A stretch of DNA of 64,000 bases, from assembly GCA_002794785.1 (NCBI GenBank), contig NBBA01000014.1, positions 744,001 through 808,000 of the forward strand, given 5' to 3'. The notes beneath the pieces were generated by a model. That model was given only the letters and a program-made list of their open reading frames with translations, was not told the origin of the DNA and did no database searches. Positions within the stretch are counted from its first letter, which is position 1. The number at the start of each line of letters is the position of its first letter. This DNA comes from Coniferiporia sulphurascens (taxonomy: Eukaryota > Basidiomycota > Agaricomycetes > Hymenochaetales > Hymenochaetaceae). Positions 45,764 through 57,442 of the stretch are shown in pieces. The position numbers were made by a program, and so were the translations under genes.

Positions 45764-46882
45764 TCACGACGTATCCATATCGCTTAAACTATCCCGTTCG
45801 TGCTCTTCTTCAACCTCAACGACGTCCGCGAGCGCTTTGACATCGCGCACGTCGCCGACACCCGCAATGTGCGCCGCCGCGTTGCTAACAGCGGTGCTCC
45901 CGCCGGCAGCAGGGGTGCCCATCTGCTTCGAACGCGCGACGAGCTGCCCGACGGCCCAGTTGACGTAGCCCGTGCGGCCCGTCTCCCACTGGCGCCGACT
46001 TGCGTCTGCTAGGGCCGGCGCGCCTGCGGCTAGCCCTGCGGCGTGGGGGAGTGCGGCGGCGCTTTCGAAGAGCTCGTGGACGGCGGGTGGGAGCGAGGTG
46101 AGTGCGGCGAGTGCGTTGGGTGTGGTGAGGGAGGTGGGGGAGAGGTAGGCGAGTCGGGAGAGGCGGCGTTCGGTGCGTGCGCGTCCTATGCGTGAGATGC
46201 GGAGTGCTTTGAGGTAGGTGCTTTTGAGGCGGCGTTGCTGGAAGTAGAATACACAGCGTTAGAAGAGCGGCGGACGCGGGTTCACGGGTTCGTGGTAAGT
46301 CAGACCAGTGAGGGGAGGTTGGAGGTGCGTTGCGTTGCTCACGTTCTCGATCCTGCGTCTGAGGTCCTCGATGTCGGTCATGAGCGCGGTCTCCTCCTCG
46401 GGGCGCGTGCGGAGGTCGAGCCCGCGCTGGTGCGGCGCGACGACGGGGAGGTCCGGCGCGAGCGTGAAGATGTTGCGCAGGCTCCACGCCTCGAAGAAGT
46501 CGAACGCGATGTCGGTGTGCGATTCGAGGAGCGTCTGGAAGGCGACGAGGCCTTGCTCGACGGCTTCGAGCCCGTCCCACTCCGCGTCGCGCTCGTCTGC
46601 GCCGCGTTTTCTTGCGCCCTCCGCGTCGTTCCCGTTTCCATTTCCGTTTGTGCTGTTAGCACCGGCAGCTTTTTGGACGCGCGCGTCGGCCCAGCGCTGC
46701 ATGAACGGCTCCATCGCCTGTAGGCACTGCAGGATCGCGTCTGCGGCCGCGCTGATGATGTCGTCGAGCAGCATCTGCGGCGAGAACCCGAGGAGCTCGG
46801 GCACGAGGGTTGGGTGGAGGACCGTCTGTGTGCCCGGGTGCGGTGCCTGCTGCTGCTGCTCTTGTTGCTGTTGGTCTGCCAT
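45764..46882 (-). CDS. MIS12: Kinetochore protein Mis12/Mtw1
   Basis: This is a subunit of the four-protein MIND/Mis12 complex that links inner-kinetochore CENP-C to Ndc80. After a Gln-rich start (MADQQQQEQQQQAP) comes the family block LHPTLVPELLGFSPQMLLDDIISAA and AILQCLQAMEPF, matching the conserved ...LGF.P...DDIIN... helix. The second block, LVAFQTLLESHTDIAFDFFEAWSLRNIF with ordinary residues following, matches the LE-LLE...D-F...LRNI segment. A coiled-coil region is next (MTDIEDLRRRIENVSNA). One intron near 46240-46290 joins HEP to QRRLKSTYLKALRISRIGRA. The tail is acidic (VVEVEEEHERDSLSDMDTS). The insertion of Asn/Gly/Asp low complexity between the two blocks (NSTNGNGNGND) is unusual. 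Length is about 350 residues, a little longer than yeast Mtw1. Confidence 0.88.
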
Positions 46883-48000
46883 GGTTTGGGCTGTTCAACT
46901 TCAGTGCAGACTCGCGTCGCTGGGACTCAGGGGGAGAACGCGACTTTCCGATAACCACGTGACTAGCGCGTTCGATCAGCCAGTCACGACTCGGACCTTA
47001 AATCTCGTACTCGTCATCTCGAAGCTTTTCGTAGCATTCTACATGCACTTACAAAATTCCAGTCCGGTTTTGCGCTCGCACTGTCAAGTACAATGTGATC
47101 CGAGTCCTATCCTGTAGACAATACAAAGCGGTAGATCCACCTTCAAGTTATTCATTCATTCGTCGAGTCAAAATACTATCAAGGAACGCTAGGGCAGTTT
47201 ATCACAATTTGATCGACCGATATAAACAAATTCGCGATTACAATGATACGAAGGTGATATTTGGCCCGGGGTTTGCCTGTAGCCCCCTTACCCACTCGCC
47301 TGGATGATGACTACCACCATTTTTCAGTACGCCGCCTGGCTAGTATCACCATCCTTCACGCCATCTGATGACCATCACATCCACAATGATGATTTGGTTG
47401 GCACTGTGCATTATAAGACAGATCAAATATCGTACTATATGCATTCTATCCATCCCTCCGAATCAGGTTTTTTTTAAGGAGCTCTCTGATATCTCAGCAA
47501 CTACTTCGTATTCTGGCTGCTACGAAGTGTGCCGTATAGTGACAGGCTTAATCATGACAACGTAATCATCACCAGCAAACGTGGGCTACGCAACGGAGGG
47601 TCAGTAATGAATGCGTCGGATTAGGTCAAGCAACAAAAGTTGTCGTCAGGACCGTCGGAATCCGTCGGAATCGCTCGGAGTCGCTCGTCTACTAGCTGAA
47701 CGTATGAGCTATATTCAGTTTCGTTCCCCACATACCACATCCGTTGAAGTGCCGACTTCAACCGAGTTACATGCTCGGAATTCAATTCCCCGATGATGCT
47801 TCTATACCAACTTTTCAATCCCCTATCAGCTATCTATTTTATGGCTCGGTTCGATCTAGAGATATTCCTGAAACAAACATTAAGATTAACAATTGTAATA
47901 ATAGACACAGCTTGGTATTATGTATAATTAATCATTTGGCCACATTCACTATTGTTTCCGTCACGGCGTCCATTTATGCCGATCCGACTGTCTCCGTACC
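46883..48000. other. Intergenic, about 1.1 kb
   Basis: Promoter of MIS12 and 3' flank of the P450 gene. AT-rich, with no gene supported. Confidence 0.55.
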
Positions 48001-50343
48001 TTAAATTAATCGAGAGTTGACGGTAATATCAAATAGTTTTACGTGACTTGATGAATATCTGGTCAGCAAAGAAGTAATTTTACTTCCGAAGTAATGTAGC
48101 ACATACCTTGTATGTCCTGTCGTGAATTCCACGTTAGCCGGTGTTACGTTGACGCCCTTCGCCTTACTGATGTCGCAACCCGCTAGCAAGCTGCACATAC
48201 TCAGAAGGAGCCATTTCTCCGCAAATTGCAAACCCGGGCACATGCGCGCACCGAACCCGAATGCGAATCTGCGGGGATCTGGCTGCGGTTGGACGCGTCG
48301 CCCTTCCGAGTCGAGCTTGTCTGGACGGTCTAGGAAGCGCTCCGGGTCGAATGTAAATGGGTCTGGGTAGCTCCGGGCGTCATGTAGGATGGCCCTGAGC
48401 AAAAACTATGGCTAAGCCGAGAAATCAATACAATCAGAGGGAACCTACCAGACGTTTGCGATCACAGCGGTGTCTTTTGATATATGGAAACCTAAGTACT
48501 CGTCATCCTGAATCACTTTGTGCGGAAGCGCTGAAGTTAATTTGAGGGGAGCAAGGTTTGTCAATATTCGTACTCGGCTCCCTAGGCATGTAGTAACACC
48601 CACCCAGCGGTCCCACCGGAGCGTATCTCAGCACTTCTTTGAGTATGGCGGAAACGTACGGTATATCATCAAGCCGATCGAACTCGGCCACGTTCCCGCG
48701 CCCGATTTTTTCATCGACTTCCGCTTGAGCGCGGCGCTGAACATCCGGGTATAGTGCCATTAACATCACAAACGATAGGAAAGCCGACACCGTCTGCGCG
48801 TAAAAATAGATTCAAGAAATGAGTCGACGGAAGTGGAGTGAAGATGCGGAAGCCGGTGGACGATTAGTCCGAGAGCGGAAGTTCATAAATGCATATGTCC
48901 GGTTTATATGCATCGATGCGTACAGACAGGAGACCGATAAGAAGACAAATAATAAAAATGGAGATCAGCTTGATTGCGTCACTAATTTGAAAGTACGCAA
49001 ACTTACGGTATCAGCAGCACCAGCATATAGACCACTCGCGCACCATTGAATTACGTCCTCTTCTTCTGCGCTCGGGTGAGAACCGTCCTCGGGACACAGG
49101 AACTTTGACGTGAATGATGGCAAGGCCTTGCCGTCAGCCTAAATAGATTAAGGAACAGTCCCTTGGAATCAGCATCGATTCCTTGGCGTTCGTGTACTCT
49201 AATATTAGAACGTGAGGAAACGAAAGACACGTACGATTTGGCTTTTCACCCACGCATGCGGGACCCTAGACAGATAATCGAAGCGTGCGCGCCATTCCCC
49301 CGCCCGGCGCTTGAAACCCGCGCCAGGGAACCATGATGGCACGAAGCGCACTGGATACACCAACGTTCAATTTCACACACGTCAGTCAGTTTTTATTCAT
49401 TTCCTTCTATCTCCTTTTATCTTTTAAAACAAAGTAATGCCGATACTCACGGAGGGGAAAGCTGTCAACGAGCCAGCGGCCGGGTGCCATTGCCCAGCCA
49501 GTGATTTGAGATGTCTCCTTTGCGTGAGCGATAAATATGTCGTCCAGGTCAGTCACGGTGTATCCATACGCCACCATCATGATTATTGCGGCTGCGTTCC
49601 TGTTATTTGTGGACGCAGGTCAGCCGAAATGAAACCATGACCATATGCCGAACATAATGAATGGAAGAAAAAGGCTTGAAGAGAACTAAAATACTTCTCC
49701 CCCCCCTCTCTCAACGCAACGATAGCAAAGAGTATACTGACTTTCTTATGTGCTGTTCGTAAAGCATGGGTTTTTCCACAAGTCCTTCAACCATCGCTTG
49801 CGTTTCCTTCTGCAGGAGTGGCCAATAACCTTTGGTGGCGCTCGCGCTAAGGCCGGTGTGAAGCATACGCCGATATGTCCGGTGACGCGGTGCAGTCGCG
49901 GGGATGTTGAATACTGTCTTCTCGCGCGCGCAGAGACGGAAGTACATCCACGACATTGGCCTATCCGAGTACAAATTACTACGCCGATCGAGCAAGGCAA
50001 TCACGGCATCCGCGCTGTTGAGCACGACGAAGCGTCGCAAATACGTGCGGAAGCCTACTATAGGGCCTATGAGTAATACAGTTCGAGTCAGTTCCTTTAT
50101 TCATGACCTCCCCTTCACTGGCACAAATGAGGGTTTGGAAATCTGACCGTATTGTCGCCCCCATTCCATGTACGTTTTCCAAGGTTCTTGCTTGGGTATT
50201 TGTTTCGCGTTCCCTCCGATGAGTTTTCCAACGGGTCCAGGAGGAGACCGACTCCTTGAGAGTGACAGCCACAGGGATACAAGGATACAAGACGCAAGAA
50301 GAGAAAGCACGAAGATGCCGAGGTAGCTTCGGGATAGGCACAT
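48001..50343 (-). CDS. Cytochrome P450 monooxygenase
   Basis: This is an ER-anchored heme monooxygenase of about 500-540 residues in roughly ten exons. The N-terminal anchor helix (YLGIFVLSLLASCILVSLWL) is followed by the proline hinge SRSRSPPGPVG. Later blocks are GPIVGFRTYLRRFVVLNSAD, YSDRPMSWMY, an I-helix with AGAADTV (the usual AGx[DE]T oxygen-activation motif), ExxR in ILKEVLRYAP, PERF in DPERFLDRPDK, and the heme loop FGFGARMCPG with its cysteine ligand. The last short exon codes YSSSHVKLFDITVNSRLI. The start is the first in-frame ATG at 50343. Resemblance is to the basidiomycete O-methylsterigmatocystin-oxidoreductase-like P450s, but the CYP family number cannot be assigned without a search. 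It stands alone with no biosynthetic core gene within 10 kb, so detoxification is as likely as secondary metabolism. Confidence 0.9.
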
Positions 50344-52965
50344 CTTCAATCCCTCAGGATTCGATTTATGAAATATTTAAAATAAAAAGGAAGCAGTTGG
50401 GGATAATAGAGAAAAGACTACCCCACAGTGCCTTGCATCGTAGCCCTTAAATACGGCCCGAAGCCAGGGATCCACCCAGTGAGTCACGTTTGTCAAGTGT
50501 CCGAACCACCAGTGCCCCTCGCGATATCATCCAGCACCGTCCGAGATGTCTGAGAACAGATCCCCATTCATAAGTACAACAGCCACTCCGATATTACCGA
50601 GGTACTAAAATCAAGGGCCTCGGCGAACAAATCGAGCTGTTAGATAGTAGAGATGATGGTGACGCCGGCAGGATATGGATAGTTACTTCTTGCAGATATT
50701 GAATGCTTACGATCTCCAGATCGGCCGCAGCAGCGCTTGAGAACTCCGTTTCTACAGAGGCGGGGGCGTGGAAGTCACGTAAAAACTGAAACAAACTGAA
50801 TAGGAATATAATTATTACCCCAGGTGATGCTGTGAGTTTGGCATGCCAAAGTAAAAACCCAATTAAGCAGCAGAGAGCGCCGGTAGGTGGCGATGTTAAG
50901 GACGAGCGTTCATATCCTTCGTGCCCGAATACGGCCTTCTCTTGTCGTGCCGGACGGACGGACGTAAGCAAATGGTGCTGGTTATTTCGCAGGATGGTGA
51001 CCGTGGTACGAAATGTTTTTGAACGGACGTAGTCAGAGATGCGACAGCCGATCACAGTAATTGCGCTTGTACGGCTATTCCATAGGAAAAAGAATTAGCA
51101 GCAAATGCTGAAAATAGTACGCAGTACGTTTTGAAACCCGAGGAATAAAGCGCGTTTATTCGTAAGATTCCTCGCACGTGACGCTGAAGCATCAGATAGT
51201 CGGTCCGATCGCAATGCAAGGCTTTGTGAGCTTTGTTTCAGGTGTAAATTCACAGTGAAGAACACGCCATATTAGGGCGAGAATGATCGCACGGAAACTC
51301 TGCAAATGCTGAGGAAACGAAGCATGGACGTCGAGCTGATGGTGGCACTACCGCGAAGCGCCCGCAGATTAGCTATGAACCTCCGCATTCGCCGCTTGAA
51401 TGTACCGGAAGACCATTGGAATTAAGAAGTACAAAAGAGGCCGATAGGTTGCCACGGAACCTGGACGCTATCACCAGAGACTCAGGTTCGGATAATAATG
51501 TCCGTGTACCAGTGCAAGTACGCGCCAGTTCGGCTTGTGATGACGCGGCGGCAGACCTGAATATTAAATTTAGAAGTACGCTTTGGGGAGTAATCGGGTT
51601 CGACGGTGGTGGTAAATGATCGTTCTTTGATGTTAATTCTCAAGAGAGGACTTAACAGCCGTCCCCGTCGCGAGTCGGGAGTACTGACCAACGCAAGTGC
51701 GTCAGCCTGAACATGTAAGCACCGAATCATTCAACCCGGGGCCTTCAAGCAAAATATTTCGCTGCGGATGGGTTTGGTGGAGTCTATCGTGACTTGGATC
51801 CGTGTCTTCACCCCGGCGATCCTGAGAAATCCCCATACAAAGCGCTTTCGGCTTCGCATGAGGCACCCGCGTGGAGTTCGTAAATTATGCCTTCCCAAGT
51901 TTCATTAGCGACGTGGTCTGATTTTTAGAATGAAAAGGGGATTGGGTCGGGAAGCAAACGGAAGCTTGTCACTCTTCAGAGTTTCTGGAAAACATGATTG
52001 CCCGGCGCCCGCAGTTGCCGGTAACGCATCGCCTAGGATAATGCTGAGTCGAAGGCTTGTGAGGTATGAAATACAAAGCCCGGTTGTGACAAGTAGGCCG
52101 GGTGCTTCAGATTATGAGAGGTTGCGCGGACTTGAAGCGCGAGCGCCCAGTGTTGTGTTATCCAACACGGACTCATCTCAAGCCGTCTCCAGACCTGTGC
52201 ACCCCACAACATACCAGACCTGATACGAATGCACGTTGCATTTTGGTACGGGCGCAGTGCGGTAGGCCGTGTATGATCAGTGTCCAAGACGGGTACTGGA
52301 GTTGGAAACGGGCGAGGTACGTACGCAGAGAAAACGGGGATTAGGCAACCTTGTACCAGTAAGGGACCAAGACCGAGACAGTAAACCACCATAGGTATGA
52401 GTAACCAGTCTTAAAAGCAAATAAGAATATTGTTCCTGTACCTGTAGAGAGTCAAGCCCTTAATAATGGCATATCAGCAGCGCAAGTGCCGAGATCCGAG
52501 AAGACCTCGTTTTGCCGCACTATACCAGAGCATCGCTTGGAACCACACTCGTGCATAACTTTCCTTGTTGTGTACCTGGAATGCACAGGACGGCCCGGAC
52601 GAACAGATGGAATGAGTCAAAGCCAGATATCCGAATGGATCCAAGATTTTCATTACAGTAAAATGTGCAGTCGATAAATGAGGCAAGACCTAGCTCGAAC
52701 TGCAGACCCACGAGCAGCTTCATCATTGTTTTTTCTATTACATTTCTGCCGTTATAAGCATCAAACCGTCTAATCATGAGCCACTCAGTTGTTTGAAGTT
52801 CATCACCGCCATCGAAGGGTTCATAAAAACACATAGAGAGCGAGAGAATGCATAGGCGTCATGGGTTGCATGTCATACATGTCGACAATTTTATGGTAAT
52901 GATAAGGGAAAAAGAAAACCGAGAAACATCAAACGCACAACAAGAGACGCCGGTGCATTCAATGC
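50344..52965. other. Gene-poor stretch, about 2.6 kb
   Basis: No gene is supported. A frame at 50594-51055 (-) has no recognisable domain or splice support. The left part includes the P450 promoter. Confidence 0.5.
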
Positions 52966-53637
52966 TCAGAACTGCATTACAACCTCACGAGTGAGAAGGA
53001 GATATGCGTACGAATTGGAGGAAAATACGCACCCGGAGCGACTGGAAGAACCACTTGTTCTTTCCACTCGTGTAACGATCCTCGAAGAGTTTCTTTACAG
53101 TCTTCTTGGCGTCTTCGCGCTGCGAGGGCTCCTTGAAGGTATCGGGGCTGACCACGCCCTTGAGCCCCTCGAGCTCAAGTGTGTAACGGGTCGGGAAAAG
53201 GTGCGAGTAGTTTACAGTCTGAGCAGCGCATATCATTGACCAACATTCAGACCCACAAGCCTTGCGAAGAGTAGAACCTAAGACGCACCTTGATAAAAGG
53301 CTTAACCTTGCTCCTGCGCTCAAGCTTCTTCGCACCCATGCGCCTGGTAACCTTGCGCGGGTAGCGCTCAACACCGGCGACGATGGCGTGGGGGTAGGGG
53401 CGCTCCTTGGTCCCCTCATCGAGCTGCTTGATGACAACCACCTTCTTTCCCGCCTGACGACCCTGCAGCACAATCGCGACCTATCCAGCGATACAAATCG
53501 CATGAGCTTTCATTCCACCAGCACCATTTCTGCTGTCAAGTTTGACGCATACCTTCCCGGGTTTGTAGACTATCAATTCCAGAAGATTAGCAGTCGGTAC
53601 GCCTTGAAGGAGGTAAACTATACCCACTTCTGACCAT
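52966..53637 (-). CDS. RPL27: 60S ribosomal protein eL27
   Basis: This is a structural protein of the large ribosomal subunit. Five exons reconstruct a complete protein of about 135 residues. Exon 1 is only 10 nt (MVR plus one base). Exon 2 codes IYKPGK. Exon 3 codes [23 protein letters not shown], then [22 protein letters not shown] to KVKPFIK. Exon 4 codes [16 protein letters not shown]...[12 protein letters not shown]. The last exon is six bases (TTC TGA), restoring the universal LRF end. Introns have good GT-AG ends (GTGGGT, GTATGC, GTGCGT, GTGCGT). Codon use is strongly C-biased, as expected for a ribosomal gene. Without the terminal micro-exon an annotation would read into the intron and add about 15 false residues. 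Confidence 0.95.
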
Positions 53638-56600
53638 GTTGACGATTGGCGAACGTTGGCGCGAACTTGCTGACGACTGGCGACTAGGGCTGCACTTACT
53701 GTGTAGACTTTGGCCTCGATTTCCGGTTCGGCAAATACCGGTATACTGTCACGTGGCATGTTAAACTGTACAGTTTGACATTTTATATTTGGAGTGTATT
53801 TCTCACGCCTCTTTTTGATTCCGTGAAATTAAGGAAGGCTATTTTGTGCTGCTTATTATCGAAACTGGCCACAAAATGGCAAAATGGTAAGCGACGCTGG
53901 TTACCAGAACGTTATAGTGATTTCATTCTTATTGGTCAACAAAGCGGTAACATCGTTTACCTGCTCTTGAATTGATTATATGTATGGGAACTCTTATTCG
54001 ATAGCGTTGATCACAACTGCGGCCATCGCTTATCTATTGTTGTCGCGGCTATGGTATCTGTTCCCAAGTGCTGGTGGCTTGCTTCGTTCTAAGCTCACCT
54101 GAGCTCAGGTGCTTTGGAGTCCTTTCTGTTCCAAAAAGAACTCAAGTATCTTCTGGCGCACGACGTTGTTGTCTAAGACTGTGATCAAAGGTCACCTCGA
54201 GCAGAAGGCATATCAGAAGACAGTTGAAATCGGACGGATATTATAAATATGTATACATGCTTAAACGCTTTCACCGACTAAGGACCTATACTGGTCTTAC
54301 GACTATGCGAGTTATATGTTACTCGTATGATTTTTTAGAAAGTATAGCGCCATAATCTATTTGCTTATCCGTCCACTAATCTGAGCATTTTCAGCGTTTC
54401 GATGACTATTTTCTGCCTGTCCGTACCGGACTTGCCTTGCTTGATTGATATTCTAATCCGCAAGAATAAAATTTTCTATCGTTGCTGATCCTTGGAACCC
54501 CTGCTTGGTTAAGGTGATCACAGAGCAGCATTATTCGGATAAAAGATTTACCCCTAACTTTAGCAAAATCCCGGCACTAACGGGAAAAATCAGCAACTCT
54601 TTGATTGTAATGCAGTCAATGGAAAGAACCGGGCATGGTAGCGGTTGGCTCGTGGTTGGCTCAATAGCTGAAATCTCATGCCAGTAGAGACTTGTATTAA
54701 TTTCTCCAACTAGCTTTCTGGAAGACTGGCTGGGAACGCCGCATCCGGGACAATTCTAAAGACTCCCCGGGAGTTTCACAAGCAAACGTACTATCACCCT
54801 ATCAGTCAAGATATTATCGGCTAGTTTCAGACTTTTCATCATCCATACCCATCACCGGGGGGTCATCGTTCTGAGATCGGACCAAATCTTTGAAGTTGTT
54901 TGTGTTGGAATTATTTTGTTCGCCGCTGGCGAGACTTTCTAGGACGAGGTGAAATCGGGGAGCAGGAATTCAAGACATTTTTGGGAAATTCTCGGAGATC
55001 GGTGTATCGTTGATGAATATCCTCACGCACTCTTTCTTATCGTCGGTCCAGACAGCGCCATGCAACGCCGCTGTCAGTACATGATAGGTCAGAAACTTGG
55101 TCCATCGCTATACTGGATACTGATATTTTTGGTCCATAACCTTGCTGATTTCACAATCAGTGAAAACACAGTGCGTATCACATTACTTCGGATTTTGCTG
55201 CAAAAGAATGACGCTGGCCAGTTATTTTTTCCGCACGTCTGCTGCCCCGAACTGGAGGAATGAACGGTCCGCATGACGTCAAACTCTTCCTCTCCTTACT
55301 CTCCCTCGCGGGCCCAACAACACATATCCACTTTGACGGCGATCAAATCGCCGTACGACACGTACAATGTGGTGCTGGCGCGCGGGGACCCCGTAGTCCG
55401 GCTCCACCGTTTCTATGCCGCCTTCCGGTCACTTCATAGCATGCGTGAGTTTCGCTATGGGATACCGATCGTCGTCCGTAGTACAGGTTTATCCGTCTTC
55501 CCCCAGAAGACCTTAAGAAATGCTACAAAAGAATCATAACTGGCTCCGTAAATCACAGCTTAAAAGCATCGATTCACTTTGGAAACAGACCTAAAGAAAA
55601 CAGAGCGGTTCATACTCCAGAGGACACATGGCACTCTTTTGAGTCGCGATTCGCACAGCTCTATTCGATGATACAGGTAAATCTGGCTAAACTTTCCGCA
55701 TTAATCAGTCTGACAACATATATAAAAATGTGCGAGTTCGTATGCGTTCTGCGGCCATATGGAACTGTCAGCAGGGCGCGCAGCTCCAAACAGCGCACTT
55801 GACAGTTGTCTTTACGGAATCTTTCCTCCTTTTCGTTTGGGCATGGATATTCCACTATAATATATTGGTTTTCCCGTCAGCACACAATCCGCTCTCGGTC
55901 AACCAAGTTAGCCCATTTTAGTACAACCACCAGCCGGTACTGCATGATGAGAATATTCGATACTCCAATTACGTGTATATTTGGAACTGACAGGTCATCA
56001 AGTTTAAGTTTACTATATAGGGCGCCCAACGACCTTATATGAACTGATGCGATTGACAACGGAACAACGACCATGAATATCTCCCTTTTATTTAGCTTTG
56101 ATCGTCTTGAGACAAAGTCGCTCACCGGACTCAACTCATCATAGCTGCGGCCGTCCCTCGCTCCGTTGTCGCAGCCGTACGACATCGGATCGTAAACTCG
56201 CGAAATTTATCATCTCGATTGATTCTCAAGGTTCAAATTCGATACTTTTTTTTTGCGCCGCAACCGTCTGCATTCAAGTGCCTAGAAATTTTTCTACTTG
56301 TTTTTCAAATTGATAAGACCGTCTTCTATTGCACATGGATGGAACATCTCGAATCGTGGGTGTCAATCCGGACAAATCGGGAGGGACACTGAACTGTAAG
56401 TACATGCAGCACGTGGACAGAATCTATTGAATGAAGGTTAGCCGGACCCACCTTGGGCTCCGACACCGGTGCGGCGCCACGACCATCCCTTCATTTGCGT
56501 GGTTGGGCACTTCTCCAGTTCCCAGCATACAGTTGCCTTACAGTCGGAATCCGGATACACGGCACGCGCGCCCCGGATGTATGTGCTAAGCATGAATTGT

Positions 56601-57442
56601 AACCAGGGCTTACAGTTCGCCGTCTTTTCACCCTAGCACTTAAGCATTCATGGCGTGATCAGGCGGACCAGTACCGACCATCTTGGAAGATGTTTTCGAG
56701 TCCGACTCTCCGCAGGCACAGTGCCATTGACCGAAAGGAGTTACACGCTTATTGTAAGTAATTACTTCTTTTCTCGGCATTTTGACAACTGTCGTCCTTC
56801 TCACCTGTTTTTTTAGACTTGTTGGCCGGATTCACAAGAATGTTGCGCTCACGATAAATATTAATGTTTTTTGCATCCTTCTCCCAAACTAAACTTCAAT
56901 CAGGCCAAAACGATCCCAAAATATTAGTACACATTACGCGAAACAGCTCTCGGCATCAGAACAATTCCTTCGTCGATCATCTTTTGACTAGTGCAGTATA
57001 GCCGATTAGCGATCCCATCGCGACACAAAGCTTTGATCGAACCGCTACAACGGAAGGCCGGACAAGCTAGTATCCATACATATCTGTTACTCGTTACTCA
57101 AGGTTCCGCCAGGTCTGGGAACTTTTGGAATTTAATGGGTTAAATTACCTCTACACCACCTGATAAGAGGCCCCCGGTTGAAGCGCGCCCCGGAAGCATC
57201 CATTCAACAAAGTCAACCTCGAGGCGATCGGATGTGTTTCGCCAAGTACAGGGGTGCATCGCCTACTGATTTTTACCCACCACTTCGAGAGACCGCAATT
57301 AGAAGAGACTCGAGATGAGGCGATTTTCCAACGCCCTTGATGACGCGTTCCGGTGCCAGGAGGTTAGCCGAAACGAACTTTTATAAAACAGGACAGAGCG
57401 ACGATTCGAGACAGTGTGTCAGGACTCTCCCCTTTCCTTGCG
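53638..57442. other. Longest gene-poor stretch, about 3.8 kb
   Basis: AT-rich with no convincing gene in either strand. The longest open frames (54949-55263, 55273-55539, 56098-56313) are short and unsupported. I saw no terminal repeats, transposase signature or simple tandem array. The final 200 bases resemble the region upstream of the second FAD oxidoreductase gene. Confidence 0.5.
57382..57388 (+). promoter_or_regulatory. TATA-like element of FAD oxidoreductase gene 1
   Basis: TATAAAA is 61 bases upstream of the ATG at 57443. The matching position of gene 2 reads TGATAAAAA, so the element is degenerate there. Confidence 0.4.

Noticed and set aside
46308..47117. 269-codon plus-strand open frame
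   Set aside because: It is antisense to MIS12, which has clear family blocks.
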